Position numbers and translations under genes: made by a program | Notes under the pieces: model-generated | The model's input: the letters and a program-made list of their open reading frames with translations, nothing else | Told to the model about the DNA's origin: nothing | Database searches by the model: none | Source of the DNA: Actinomadura parmotrematis | GTDB taxonomy: Bacteria > Actinomycetota > Actinomycetes > Streptosporangiales > Streptosporangiaceae | Length of the DNA stretch: 64,000 bases | Direction: 5' to 3' | NCBI RefSeq assembly: GCF_019458805.1 | Contig: NZ_JAIBOA010000027.1 | Span: forward strand, 1 to 64,000 | Part shown: positions 49,167-58,205 of the stretch, piece by piece | Position numbering within the stretch: the first letter of the stretch is position 1 | Layout of the letters: each line of letters opens with the position of its first letter

Positions 49167-51403
49167 GAGCGCTGACTCCCGACGACCCCGAGCGGGTCGG
49201 GTCGCACGCCCTGCTCGCCCGGCTCGGCGCCGGCGCCGTCGGCGTCGTGTACCTGGCGCGCTCGCCGGGCGGCCGGCCCGTCGCGGTGAAGCTCGCCCAC
49301 CCCGGACCCGAGGCGCGCGCCCGCCTCCTGCACGAGATCGCCGCCGTCCGGGCGCTGAGCGGGGCGTTCACCGCGCCGCTCGTCGACGCCGGCGAGGCCG
49401 CCGAGCGGCCCTGGCTCGCGACCGCCTACCTCGCCGGCGTCCCGCTGCGCGAGGCGATCGCGACGACCGGCCCGCTGCCGCCGGGCGCGCACGACGCGCT
49501 CGCCGCCGGGCTCGCCGAGGCCGTCACCGGCCTGCACCGGGCGGGCGTCGCGCACAACGACCTGCAACCGGCGAACGTGCTGCTCACCGAGCTCGGGCCG
49601 CGCCTGCTCGACCTCGGGCAGGCCGCGCCGCTCGGCACCCCCGCCGCACCGGGCAGCGGCACGCCCGGGTTCCTGCCGCCCGAGGCCGTCGTCCAGCAGC
49701 GGACGCAGCCGCCCGGCCCGCCGCCCCCCACCCAGCCGGGCGGCGCGGACGCCCCCGCGCCCGCCCCCGCCGCGCCCCGGCAGGACGCCGCGCTCGGCGA
49801 GGCCCGCGACGTGTTCTCGCTCGCGGCCGTGCTCGTCCACGCCGCCACCGGCGCCGGCCCGTTCGGCGACGGCCCGCCCGACGCCGTCCTCTACCGGACG
49901 CTGCACGCCGACCCCTACGTCGGCGGCCTCGCCGACCCGGCCGTGCAGCGCCTCCTGTGGCACTGCCTCGCCCGCGACCCGGCGGCCCGGCCGAAGGCCG
50001 CCGACGTCCTCGACTTCTTCGGCGCCCGCGTCCCCGCCGGGACCGCGCGCGGCACCGACCGCCTGCCGCCGCCGCTCGCCGCCCGGATCGTCTCGGCGGC
50101 GGCGCAGATCCCGCCGCCCGAGGCCGAGCCGTGGCGGGACGCGCCCGCCCCGGGGCGGCGCACCGTCCTCAAGCGCACGCTGATCGCGGCCGGCGGCGTC
50201 GCCGCGCTCGCCGGAGGCGGGACCGCCGCCGCCCTGCTCCTCGGCGGCGGCAAGAACGGCGAGCTGTGGCGCAGCGAGCTCCCCGACGACTCGCTCGCCG
50301 ACCTTACCGCCCTCGGCGACGCCGTCTACGCCTACAGCCATGACCTCGGGACGTGCGCGCTGGACGCCCGCACCGGCAAGCAGCGCTGGCGCAACCGGGA
50401 GGCGACGGCGAGCACGCAGGACACGCTGCGGCTCGCGGGCGACGTCCTCGTCCTGCAGAACTCCGGCACCGTCCAGGCCCTCGACGTCAAGACCGGGACG
50501 CGGCGCTGGCAGCAGTTCATCAGCGGCGGCCCCGAACCCGCCGTCGCGGTGCCGCTCGGCCTCATCGCCGTCCACGAGGTGTCGGAGGGCCGCTACGACC
50601 GGCGCACCGTCGTCTGCGACCTGCACACCGGCCAGGCCAAATGGCAGTTCGACGACATCATCACCGGCTGCGCGCTGGCGTTCGACGGGAACACCGCCTA
50701 CGTCCCGCTGAAGTCCGAGGGCCTGTACGGCGTCCTGGAGGCGCGCGACGCCGCGACGGGCCGCCTCCGCTGGCGCACGAAGGTCGCCGACACCGCCTCC
50801 TACCCGCTGCTCACGCCCCTCGTCGGCGGCGGCCTCGTCTGCACCATGGGCGGCGACGGGTACCTGCACGCCTACGCCGCCGACACCGGCCGCCCCCGCT
50901 GGAAGACGCCGCTGAGCGGCGGCGCCGGGACCATGGTCCGCGACACCGCCTGCGCGGCGATCGCCGGCGGCGCCGTCTACACGCTGACCGGCGACGGCGT
51001 CCTGCAGTGCTTCGACCTGGCGTCCGGGAAGCAGCGGTGGCGGTTCCCGACCGCCAACGGCATGACGCAGGAGATCTCCCGGCGGCTCGCCGTCGCCGGC
51101 GACGTCGCCGTCGTCATCACCCGCAAGGACCTGTACGGCCTCGGCACCGCCGACGGCCGCACCCGCTGGCGCCGCACCTTCGGCGACGACCTCCTCCGCC
51201 TGCCCGTCTCCGACGGCATGGCGTACCTGGACGTCGTCGGCGGCATCCAGACCGTCGACGTCCGCACCGGCGCGGTCACCCGGACCCTGTCCAGCAGCAC
51301 GTACTCCATGGCCGGGTCGCCGTCCGCGGCGGGCGGGCGGCTGTTCTTCTACACCTACCCGAACCTCGTCGTCGCCGTGCCCGCGCGGGCGTCAGGATCC
51401 TGA
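49163..51403 (+). CDS. Kinase-like protein with degenerate catalytic loop and PQQ-type propeller
   Basis: The 746-residue protein mirrors its neighbour: kinase fold (about 10-290), Pro-rich insert (about 175-205), membrane helix (about 335-358) and propeller repeats with W-motifs (RWRNREA, RWQQFIS, RWKTPLS, RWRFPTA, RWRRTFG). The ATP Lys is present (VAVKLAH), but the catalytic loop reads HNDLQPANVLL instead of HRDLKPSN and DFG appears as DLG. The glycine loop reads LGAGAVGVVYLA. It may be a weak kinase or pseudokinase that works with the intact kinase encoded upstream. Confidence 0.82.
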   Translation: MRALTPDDPERVGSHALLARLGAGAVGVVYLARSPGGRPVAVKLAHPGPEARARLLHEIAAVRALSGAFTAPLVDAGEAAERPWLATAYLAGVPLREAIATTGPLPPGAHDALAAGLAEAVTGLHRAGVAHNDLQPANVLLTELGPRLLDLGQAAPLGTPAAPGSGTPGFLPPEAVVQQRTQPPGPPPPTQPGGADAPAPAPAAPRQDAALGEARDVFSLAAVLVHAATGAGPFGDGPPDAVLYRTLHADPYVGGLADPAVQRLLWHCLARDPAARPKAADVLDFFGARVPAGTARGTDRLPPPLAARIVSAAAQIPPPEAEPWRDAPAPGRRTVLKRTLIAAGGVAALAGGGTAAALLLGGGKNGELWRSELPDDSLADLTALGDAVYAYSHDLGTCALDARTGKQRWRNREATASTQDTLRLAGDVLVLQNSGTVQALDVKTGTRRWQQFISGGPEPAVAVPLGLIAVHEVSEGRYDRRTVVCDLHTGQAKWQFDDIITGCALAFDGNTAYVPLKSEGLYGVLEARDAATGRLRWRTKVADTASYPLLTPLVGGGLVCTMGGDGYLHAYAADTGRPRWKTPLSGGAGTMVRDTACAAIAGGAVYTLTGDGVLQCFDLASGKQRWRFPTANGMTQEISRRLAVAGDVAVVITRKDLYGLGTADGRTRWRRTFGDDLLRLPVSDGMAYLDVVGGIQTVDVRTGAVTRTLSSSTYSMAGSPSAAGGRLFFYTYPNLVVAVPARASGS

Positions 51404-53068
51404 GACGGTCGCCATGCAGAGCGCCATGCTGCTCGGCCCGCCCGTCTTCAGCGGCTTGCCGTCGAGCAGGATGGTGCAGACGACGCCCTTCTGCAGGTCG
51501 GCGATCGTGCCCATCGGGGACGACGCGGTGAGGTTGAAGGTCGTGATCGACGCGCCGGACGGCACGTAGTCGACGTCCACCCGCCACGGCAGCTTGACGT
51601 TCTTCAGCTGGACGCTCCTGCCGCTCGTCGGGTCGCTGTAGGAGATGCTGCTCGCCCGGTTCGTCCGGCTGCCGACGACGACGAACGACAGCTTGCTGAG
51701 CGTCCCGGTGTCGGTGGCGCCGACGCCCGGCAGGCGCTCCAGGACGCGCGCGGCGAGCCCCGCGGCCGCCTCCTTCGGCGGCTTCTCGCCCTTGTGGTTC
51801 CACGCCTGGAGGTTGACCGACACGAGCAGCGCGCCGCGCCGCGCGTACAGGTCGTACTCCTTGAACGTGGCGCTGTCGGAGCCGAGCGTGGCGTTGTCGA
51901 ACCAGCTCTCGTCGGTGCCGGGCACGACGCCGGTGGCGAGCGCGGACCGGCGCTGGTCCTCCTGCAGCCGGCTCTTGTGGTCGCGCAGCACCTGCGCGTA
52001 CCGGATCTCCGCGGCCTTGCGGGTCGGCAGGACCTCCACGCCGAGCCCGCCGCCGCCCGTGCTGAGGCACGACACCCGGTTCGGCGGCTGCACGTCGGTG
52101 TTGGAGTAGCCGAACCAGCTGTAGCCGAAGTTGGCGTAGTCCTGCCGGGTGAGCAGCCCGCACATGTCGGGGGTGACGCGGCCGTTCTGCGGCTGCGGCC
52201 AGCCGCCCGCCGGCGCCTTCGGCTTCCCCGGGTCCAGCGCGGACGTCCCGCCGCCCGACCCGCTCCCCGCCGCGATGCCGCCGCCGACGCCGAACACCGC
52301 CAGCAGCGCCACGGCGGCCAGCACGACCGGGATCTGCGCGACCGCCGGCCGGTCCGCCGCCCGCACCACCACCGTGCGGGACGCCTGGTCGTGCAACCCC
52401 CGGTGGCGCGGCCGGTCGACCAGCACCCGCACGGCGCTGACCGCGCAGAACACGTCCGCCACCAGCACGACGATCAGCAGCGCCCAGCTCCGGACGGCGA
52501 CCGGCAGGCCCCGCCCGTACAGCGCCTCCGACGCCGTCGCCACCAGCGCGACGATCCCGGGCGTCGCGAGCACCGCCGGCAGCGTCACCATCGGCCACAG
52601 CGCGGCCCGCACGAACGCCCGCCCCGCGCCCGGCCCGTCCTCGGGCCGCTCGGCCCGCGCGACCCGGATGCCGAGCATCCGCATCCCGAGCGTCCGCCCC
52701 CACACCGCCATCTGCACGCCCTCGAACGCGCCGAGGAAGGCCACCAGCGGCACGAACGTCGCGCCCGCGACCACCAGCGCCGTGTCGTGCTTCCCGAGGA
52801 CCGCGACGAGCAGCCCCGCCAGCCCCGTCCCGAGCCCGGCCGCCGCCACCACGAGCAGCACCCCGTCGACGACCCGCGCGACGACCCGCCGCCCCACCCC
52901 GGCCGGCTCGACCACCGCCTGCCCCGGCCCCCGCGCCCAGGGCGGCAACTGCTCCCCCGGCTGCTGGAAGGGCGGCACGTAAGGCTGCGGCCCCGTCCCG
53001 AACTGAGGCGCGCCCTGCCGCGGCCCCTGCCCGGACGGCGGCGGGCTCGGCGATGCGGGATCGGTCAT
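51392..53068 (-). CDS. RDD-family membrane protein with C-terminal extracellular domain
   Basis: The 558-residue protein has a Pro/Gln-rich cytoplasmic N-terminus (1-60), an RDD domain (VVARVVDGVLLVVAAAGLG to RTLGMRMLGIRV, with the namesake Arg-Asp pairs) and further helices to about 275. A long exported domain follows (about 295-558) with PDMCGLLTRQDYANFGY and paired Cys, like the small DUF3558-type modules that follow RDD or kinase genes. The start at 53068 precedes the low-complexity tail. Convergent overlap with the kinase-like gene suggests no coupling of expression. Confidence 0.72.
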   Translation of the reverse strand: MTDPASPSPPPSGQGPRQGAPQFGTGPQPYVPPFQQPGEQLPPWARGPGQAVVEPAGVGRRVVARVVDGVLLVVAAAGLGTGLAGLLVAVLGKHDTALVVAGATFVPLVAFLGAFEGVQMAVWGRTLGMRMLGIRVARAERPEDGPGAGRAFVRAALWPMVTLPAVLATPGIVALVATASEALYGRGLPVAVRSWALLIVVLVADVFCAVSAVRVLVDRPRHRGLHDQASRTVVVRAADRPAVAQIPVVLAAVALLAVFGVGGGIAAGSGSGGGTSALDPGKPKAPAGGWPQPQNGRVTPDMCGLLTRQDYANFGYSWFGYSNTDVQPPNRVSCLSTGGGGLGVEVLPTRKAAEIRYAQVLRDHKSRLQEDQRRSALATGVVPGTDESWFDNATLGSDSATFKEYDLYARRGALLVSVNLQAWNHKGEKPPKEAAAGLAARVLERLPGVGATDTGTLSKLSFVVVGSRTNRASSISYSDPTSGRSVQLKNVKLPWRVDVDYVPSGASITTFNLTASSPMGTIADLQKGVVCTILLDGKPLKTGGPSSMALCMATVSGS

Positions 53069-53231
53069 GGCGGCGGTCCGTTCCTGTCCAGCGAGGGAGC
53101 GTGCCGCGATCCTGTTGCAGGACCGACCACCCCACAACCCACTTCGCCCACCATGTCACTTTCCGCCCGCAACCCGCCCCGCCCGACGGCGAACCTCGCC
53201 CACCCGCGCCTCCCCTGGCAGGCTCGCACGC

Positions 53232-53792
53232 GTGACCCTGCGTCTCCTCCTGATCTGCCATGCCCCGACCGAGGCGACGCGGCGGGCGCGCTTCGCCGAT
53301 CCCGGCGACCTCCCCGAGCCGTCCGGGCTCGCCGCCGCGCAGGCCGTCCGGGGGACGCCGGGCCGTATCACCCGGGCGGTGCGCGGCCCGGAGGCGCGGT
53401 GCCGGGCGACGGCCGAGGCGCTCGGCCTCGACGCCGCCGTCCCGGACGACGCCCTCGCCGACCTGGACGTCGGCGCCTGGCGCGGCCTGCCGATGGACGC
53501 GGCGGGGCCGGGCCTCGCCGCGTGGCTGGCGGACCCGGCCGCCGCGCCGCACGGCGGCGAGCCCGTCGCCGCGCTGCTGGAGCGGGTGGCGTCCTGGCTG
53601 GAGGCGCGGCCCGAGGGTCCCGAGCGCGTCGCCGCCGTCACGCACCCGGCCGTCGTCCGCGCCGCCGTCCTGCACGTCCTCGGCGCCCCCGCCCGAGCCT
53701 TCTGGCGCCTGGACGCCGCGCCGCTGTCGCAGACCCGCCTGTCGCGGAGCGGCGGCCGGTGGCGCCTCCGCGAGACCGGCCACGCCCTCTAG
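53232..53792 (+). CDS. Histidine-phosphatase-fold protein with altered RHG motif
   Basis: The 186-residue protein has the histidine phosphatase (phosphoglycerate-mutase-like) fold: LLLICHAPTEATRRARFADP at the N-terminus, a DLDVGAWRGLPMD segment, a middle helix pair, and the second catalytic His in AVTHPAVVRAAVLHVLG. The usual RHG is CHA, so the phosphate-binding Arg is replaced by Cys while the nucleophilic His is kept. Activity may be reduced or changed. The GTG at 53232 begins VTLRLLLICH directly; upstream sequence is non-coding. Confidence 0.78.
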   Translation: MTLRLLLICHAPTEATRRARFADPGDLPEPSGLAAAQAVRGTPGRITRAVRGPEARCRATAEALGLDAAVPDDALADLDVGAWRGLPMDAAGPGLAAWLADPAAAPHGGEPVAALLERVASWLEARPEGPERVAAVTHPAVVRAAVLHVLGAPARAFWRLDAAPLSQTRLSRSGGRWRLRETGHAL

Positions 53793-54802
53793 GGACCGGG
53801 CGGGAAGAGGTGATCGAGGGTGTCCTGGAGGCGGGCGACCGATCCGGAGTCGCCGGTGATGAGGCGCAGCGCGGCGACCAGCTCGCGCAGGCCGCCGGGA
53901 TGGTCCATGCACGTCTGCACGATGCCGAACACGTCCAGCCGCGCCTCGGGCTGGCGGGCGATCATGTGGGCGATGTCGGGGCGCAGCGCGTCCACGACCC
54001 GGTTGCGGCCCTGCTCCCGCGCCATGACCGGAACGTCCAGGACGCGCTCGGCGAGGACGAACAGCAGCTGCGGCGCCAGGAACGGCCGGTCCGCCGGGAC
54101 GCTCCCGGCACTGGCCGGTTCCGGCCGCGCCCGTTCCACCTCCCCGCGCCGCGGCACGAGGTCGCCCGGCCCGCCGCCGGCGCCCGCCGGGCCGTCCGGC
54201 GGGCCGAGCAGGCGCACCCAGCCGGTCGCCGTCGTCTCCTTGGACACCACCTCCAGCGGGCGGTAGAGGGACGGGTCGACCAGCCCCTCGTCGCGCCGGA
54301 CGACGTCCTCGTGGAAGCGGTCCGACACGATCAGCGCCAGCCGGTGGGCGGCGCCCGCCTCCTTGAAGGCCGGCGCCTCCATCAGCCGGAAGGCGTGGTT
54401 CACGGCCGTCCCCACGATCCCGTGCCCGTCGGACTCCATCGCGCCGACGTGCAGCGCGGCCCGCAGCCGTATCGACGCCGCCGCGCTGGCCAGCGCGTGC
54501 TGGCGGCGCAGCTCGCCGTCCACCAGGTCGACGAGCGGCGCGAGCAGGACGTCCGCCGGCACCGAGGGCGGCGGGACGACGAACGCGCCGTCGCCCCTGT
54601 CCTCGCTGTAGCAGTCGGCGAGGGGCGCCTTCGCCGCGTCGAACGCCCTGGTCAGGCACTCATAGAGTTGCGCCCGCAGGTGGCGCTGGACGTGGTCGGT
54701 GCGCTCGGCGGCGCCGAAGGACACGATGTCGCAGGCGAAGATGGGGCAGCGGCCGGTCGGATACCAGCCGGCCCGCACCGCCCCCGGACTCCCCGTTCCC
54801 AT
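53789..54802 (-). CDS. Nucleotidyl-cyclase-like protein with EAD2 effector-associated domain
   Basis: The 337-residue protein has an N-terminal class III cyclase-like domain (about 12-195): PIFACDIVSFG (metal-binding Asp), YSEDRGDGAFVVPPP and RAALHVGAMESDGHGIVGTA. The C-terminal 95 residues (LAPQLLFVLAERVLDVPVMA to MDHPGGLRELVAALRLI) form a helical effector-associated domain 2, shared with the two genes divergent from it. EAD2 is a death-like adaptor in NTPase-based bacterial conflict systems, so this may make or sense a nucleotide signal. The ATG at 54802 is used; upstream codons are non-homologous. Confidence 0.75.
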   Translation of the reverse strand: MGTGSPGAVRAGWYPTGRCPIFACDIVSFGAAERTDHVQRHLRAQLYECLTRAFDAAKAPLADCYSEDRGDGAFVVPPPSVPADVLLAPLVDLVDGELRRQHALASAAASIRLRAALHVGAMESDGHGIVGTAVNHAFRLMEAPAFKEAGAAHRLALIVSDRFHEDVVRRDEGLVDPSLYRPLEVVSKETTATGWVRLLGPPDGPAGAGGGPGDLVPRRGEVERARPEPASAGSVPADRPFLAPQLLFVLAERVLDVPVMAREQGRNRVVDALRPDIAHMIARQPEARLDVFGIVQTCMDHPGGLRELVAALRLITGDSGSVARLQDTLDHLFPPGP

Positions 54803-55035
54803 GCTGGACTCTCCCCGTACAGAACCGGAACCGGACTCCGTCACTGTGCGCTGCGCGGGTGCGCCCGGCAAGGCCGCCCGCGCGGGTCCAGGGGACCACC
54901 GCCGCAAGCGTGATCGAGGACACAGACGGCTGCTGTACGGCGGTGTTCACTGGACCCGGCTCCTCTCCCCTTCGGGTTGACGTCATGGTTCACTGACGGG
55001 CGACGAGCCGGTGGAGAGCCCGCGAGGACGAGCGC

Positions 55036-55368
55036 ATGACCGCTGCACCGTTTGACGAGCCGGACGGCCGGAACCCCGTGCTGCTCCTGGCGGAGGCGGT
55101 GGCGACGCTGCCGTCGTTCGTCCGCCCCGGCGGGCGCGACGCGCTCGTGCGGACGCTGCCGCCCGACATCGCCGCCGCGGTCCGGCAGGACGGCCGCCCC
55201 CTGATCCACTCCTTCAGCCTCGTGCAGGCGTGCCTCGACCGGCCCGGCGGGCTCGCCGCGCTCCTCGCCGCGCTGGAGGCGGTGGAGCACGGCTCGGCGC
55301 CCATGGCGCGCGTCCGGGCGATCGCGGCGCTGGTGCCCGCCGAGCGGTGGCGGGGTGAGCGCCGTTGA
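55036..55368 (+). CDS. Stand-alone EAD2-domain protein
   Basis: The 110-residue protein is a single helical domain: VLLLAEAVATLPSFVRPGGR, TLPPDIAAAVRQDGRPLIHS and LVQACLDRPGGLAALLAALE, closely parallel to the C-terminal domain of the divergent cyclase-like gene (DHPGG/RPGG turn, R-D-LP-I pattern). It has no enzyme domain and may act as an adaptor or decoy. It overlaps the next gene by TTGA (55365-55368). Confidence 0.7.
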   Translation: MTAAPFDEPDGRNPVLLLAEAVATLPSFVRPGGRDALVRTLPPDIAAAVRQDGRPLIHSFSLVQACLDRPGGLAALLAALEAVEHGSAPMARVRAIAALVPAERWRGERR

Positions 55369-56870
55369 GCGACGGGCTCCGTCCCCTGCGAGCGGGACGC
55401 GGCAGGGCCGGCGGCGTCGACGTCGTGCGGGTCGCCGACGCGCTGGCCGACATCCGCCACCTGCACGACGAGAACGGCCGCGCCACCTTCGTCGGCGTCA
55501 TCGGGGAGGTGCTCGGCGAGGCGCTGCCCGTCGAGCCGGCGCTGCACCTGCGGACCTACGCGTTCCAGGTCGTGCGCGCCTGCCTGGACCGGCCCGGCGG
55601 CGTCGCGGCCCTGCTCCAGGGGGTCCACTACATGGCCCGCGGCACCCACGCCGAGGCGCGCGTCCAGCGGCTCCTCGGCCCCGCCGACGACCTGCTGGAA
55701 CCCGAGGCCGAGGACCACCTGCAGACCCTCCTCAAGGGCCTGCCGGTGCCGCTCCTCGGCCGGATCTTCCAGCTGGCGAGCGGCGGCAGCGGCCCGCCGC
55801 CCGACGCGCTGGACGACGCCTGGCAGGCGTTCTCCCTCCTGCTGGACGCCAACAGCATGCCCGGCCGCATGTCCCCGCACCTGTACTACGTGGCGCTGGT
55901 CCTGCTGGTGCTGGAGCGGACGGCGGGCCCCGCCGGGGAGCCGGGCTCGGGCGAGTCCTGGGCGGCCGAGCAGCTGCGCGCCTGGTACGACGCCGAGCAG
56001 GCCCGGCTCGGCGTCGGGGCCGCCGACGCCGCGGCGGAGCTGGCGCGGATCGGGGCGAGCAGGGAGCTGGGGGCGCTGTTCGAGGACCTCACCATCCACC
56101 TGATCGTCCAGCTGGAGGCGGCCGGCCCGGGCCTCGTCCGCGTCGCGCACTGGCACCAGTCCCACCCGCTGCGGTGGCGGCCGCTGCGGGGCGAGGACGC
56201 GACGGTCCCGCTCGCGGAGGTCCCCGACGTCGTCCGCGACCTCGTCCGCGAGGCCGAGACCGGCTGGGCCTACCGGCTGCGCGGCTCGCTCATGCTGCAG
56301 TTCGTCCTGCCCGACGACTTCCTGGAGGCGGACACCGCGCCCGACGCCTGGACGCGCGACCCGCCCGACGAGCCCTACCCGACGCCCCTCGGCATGGACT
56401 ACGCGGTCGTGCTGCGCAGCCACCGCCGCATGTACGACCGGACCACCCACCGCCAGTGGTGGGAGCGGTGGGAGACGCTGATGGGCGCGGTGGGGTGCGC
56501 CGTGCACCGGGGCGACGGCGCCGACCCCCGCGAGCTCGGCGGGCGGCTGCTGCGCGAGCGCGGCATCGTGGCGTGCGTGCTGTCCTCGCCGCCCACCCGC
56601 GAACCCGGCCGGTCCGAGCTGCGCATGGCGCTGCGGATGGGCGTGCCGGTCGTCCTGTGGAACCGGAGCGGGCCGCCCGGCGGCGGGCCGCACGACGAGA
56701 TGGAGCCGATCCTCGATGGCACCGATCTGCGCGAGCTCCCCGACACCGTCAAGCAGGTCCGGCGGCAGCGGCCGCCGACCGCCGCCGGCGGCGGCGCGGA
56801 GATCAGCCTGCTCTACGACAACCCCTGGCACTTCCTGGACGAGGTCCGCCCCCTGCGGCCGCCCGAGTGA
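55365..56870 (+). CDS. EAD2 plus VMAP-C protein
   Basis: The 501-residue protein has an N-terminal EAD2 domain (about 15-100; VVRACLDRPGGVAALLQGVH), a helical middle (about 110-190) and the vWA-MoxR-associated protein C-terminal domain (about 230-490), recognisable by LTIHLIVQLEAAGPGLVRVA, the EVPDVVRDLVREAE segment and GVPVVLWNRSGPPG near the end. VMAP proteins are partners of MoxR ATPases and vWA domains in ternary NTP-dependent systems. The start is a TTG that overlaps the EAD2 gene stop. The 213 bp after it are GC-rich with no gene recognised. Confidence 0.75.
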   Translation: MSDGLRPLRAGRGRAGGVDVVRVADALADIRHLHDENGRATFVGVIGEVLGEALPVEPALHLRTYAFQVVRACLDRPGGVAALLQGVHYMARGTHAEARVQRLLGPADDLLEPEAEDHLQTLLKGLPVPLLGRIFQLASGGSGPPPDALDDAWQAFSLLLDANSMPGRMSPHLYYVALVLLVLERTAGPAGEPGSGESWAAEQLRAWYDAEQARLGVGAADAAAELARIGASRELGALFEDLTIHLIVQLEAAGPGLVRVAHWHQSHPLRWRPLRGEDATVPLAEVPDVVRDLVREAETGWAYRLRGSLMLQFVLPDDFLEADTAPDAWTRDPPDEPYPTPLGMDYAVVLRSHRRMYDRTTHRQWWERWETLMGAVGCAVHRGDGADPRELGGRLLRERGIVACVLSSPPTREPGRSELRMALRMGVPVVLWNRSGPPGGGPHDEMEPILDGTDLRELPDTVKQVRRQRPPTAAGGGAEISLLYDNPWHFLDEVRPLRPPE

Positions 56871-57083
56871 CACGGCGGCGCGCCCGGCGGGCGGCCCGGC
56901 GGGCGGCGCGGCGGACCGGGCCGATATCGGCGACCGTAACCCGTGCCGCAACCGGCCGCGCCCTTGCCATCGGGCGCCCGCCGGGGGAGCGTTGGGGACG
57001 ACCGTCCGCAGCCGGGTCGACGCCCCCGTCCGCCGGCCGGCGCGGCGCCCGCGCACGCCCCCGGCCGGAGAGAGGCACCGCCG

Positions 57084-58205
57084 ATGAGCGCCGACCAGCC
57101 CCCCGGCCGCCCGGCGGCCGCCCCGCGCGACGGGAACGGCGGCGGCCCCCCGGCGGGCGAGCGCCCGCCGGCGTGGTGGCTGTACCACGGCACCGGCCGG
57201 CCGCGACCCGATTTCGACCTGCGGCGGGAGCTGCCCGCCCCGCCGCCCTGGCGGACCTTCGGCGGCGGCGACCCGCAACCGCCGCCGCCCGAGGACGACG
57301 ACTTCGCCCGCCGCCTCGGGCCGGTGGAGAACCTCCGCCCGACCGCCGCCGACCGGGCGGAGATCGAGGCGGTGAACGCCGCCCTCCTGCTCCGGCGGCC
57401 GCTGCTGGTCACCGGGCCGCCCGGCGTCGGCAAGTCGTCGCTGGCCTACCGGATCAGCCGGGAGCTGCGCCTGGGCCGCGTCCTGAGATGGCCGATCAGC
57501 AGTAGGAGCACCCTGGCCGGGGGCCTCCACGCCTACGACGCCGTCGGGCGGGTCCAGGCTGCCGCCGCGGAGCGCGCCGAACGCAGAAAAAATGATACAG
57601 AAACGGATATTGGGGATTTCTTGCGGCTCGGCCCGCTGGGCACCGCACTTCTTCCCCACGCCCTTCCCCGGGTGCTCCTCATCGACGAGCTGGACAAGAG
57701 CGATATCGACCTTCCGAACGATCTGCTGGACGTCCTGGAAGAAGGACATTTCCGGATCCCTGAACTGGAGAGAGTAAGCGGGAACTTCCCGCAGGTCAAG
57801 GTGCATACCGCTGATCCCGGGGTTAGGGCATTGGTCCGCAACGGGCATGTCCAGTGCGCCGAGTTCCCGCTTATAGTCATCACCAGTAACGGGGAGCGGG
57901 CTTTTCCGCCCGCCCTCCGCCGCCGCTGCCTGCACTTCGAGATGGAGGAGCCGGATGAGGAGCGCCTCGCCGACATGGTCGCCGCGCACTTCTCCGGCCA
58001 TGCCGGGCCCGACGTGCAGCGCATGGTCGCCGACTTCCTGCGGCAGCGCCGGGCGCGCGGCGGACTCGCCATCGACCAATTGCTCAATGCGGCTTATCTG
58101 CTGAGGTCCGGGACCGGCGCCGAGACCGACGAGGCCGGCTTTCGGCGAATTCTCGATCTTATTTGGCAGCGGCTGAACGACGTCGAGCTGAAGGCGGTTG
58201 AGTGA
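57084..58205 (+). CDS. MoxR-type AAA+ ATPase
   Basis: The 373-residue protein has a Pro/Gly-rich N-terminus (1-75) and an AAA+ core: Walker A TGPPGVGKSSL (110-120), Walker B RVLLIDELDKSDIDLPNDLL, sensor PLIVITSNGERAFPPALRRR with Arg finger, and a helical lid. It is the NTPase of the VMAP/vWA triad. The stretch at 57580-57900 (RRKNDTETDIGDF onward) is visibly less GC-rich than the rest, with codons such as aaa, gat and ata. The gene overlaps the giant SAV_2336/NB-ARC gene by GTGA. The ATG follows AGAGGC-type purines. Confidence 0.85.
   Translation: MSADQPPGRPAAAPRDGNGGGPPAGERPPAWWLYHGTGRPRPDFDLRRELPAPPPWRTFGGGDPQPPPPEDDDFARRLGPVENLRPTAADRAEIEAVNAALLLRRPLLVTGPPGVGKSSLAYRISRELRLGRVLRWPISSRSTLAGGLHAYDAVGRVQAAAAERAERRKNDTETDIGDFLRLGPLGTALLPHALPRVLLIDELDKSDIDLPNDLLDVLEEGHFRIPELERVSGNFPQVKVHTADPGVRALVRNGHVQCAEFPLIVITSNGERAFPPALRRRCLHFEMEEPDEERLADMVAAHFSGHAGPDVQRMVADFLRQRRARGGLAIDQLLNAAYLLRSGTGAETDEAGFRRILDLIWQRLNDVELKAVE

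Noticed and set aside
53789..54802. Genuine class III adenylate cyclase signalling cAMP
   Set aside because: Only part of the cyclase residue set can be seen and the domain is of the divergent kind found with EAD proteins, so only a cyclase-like call is justified.
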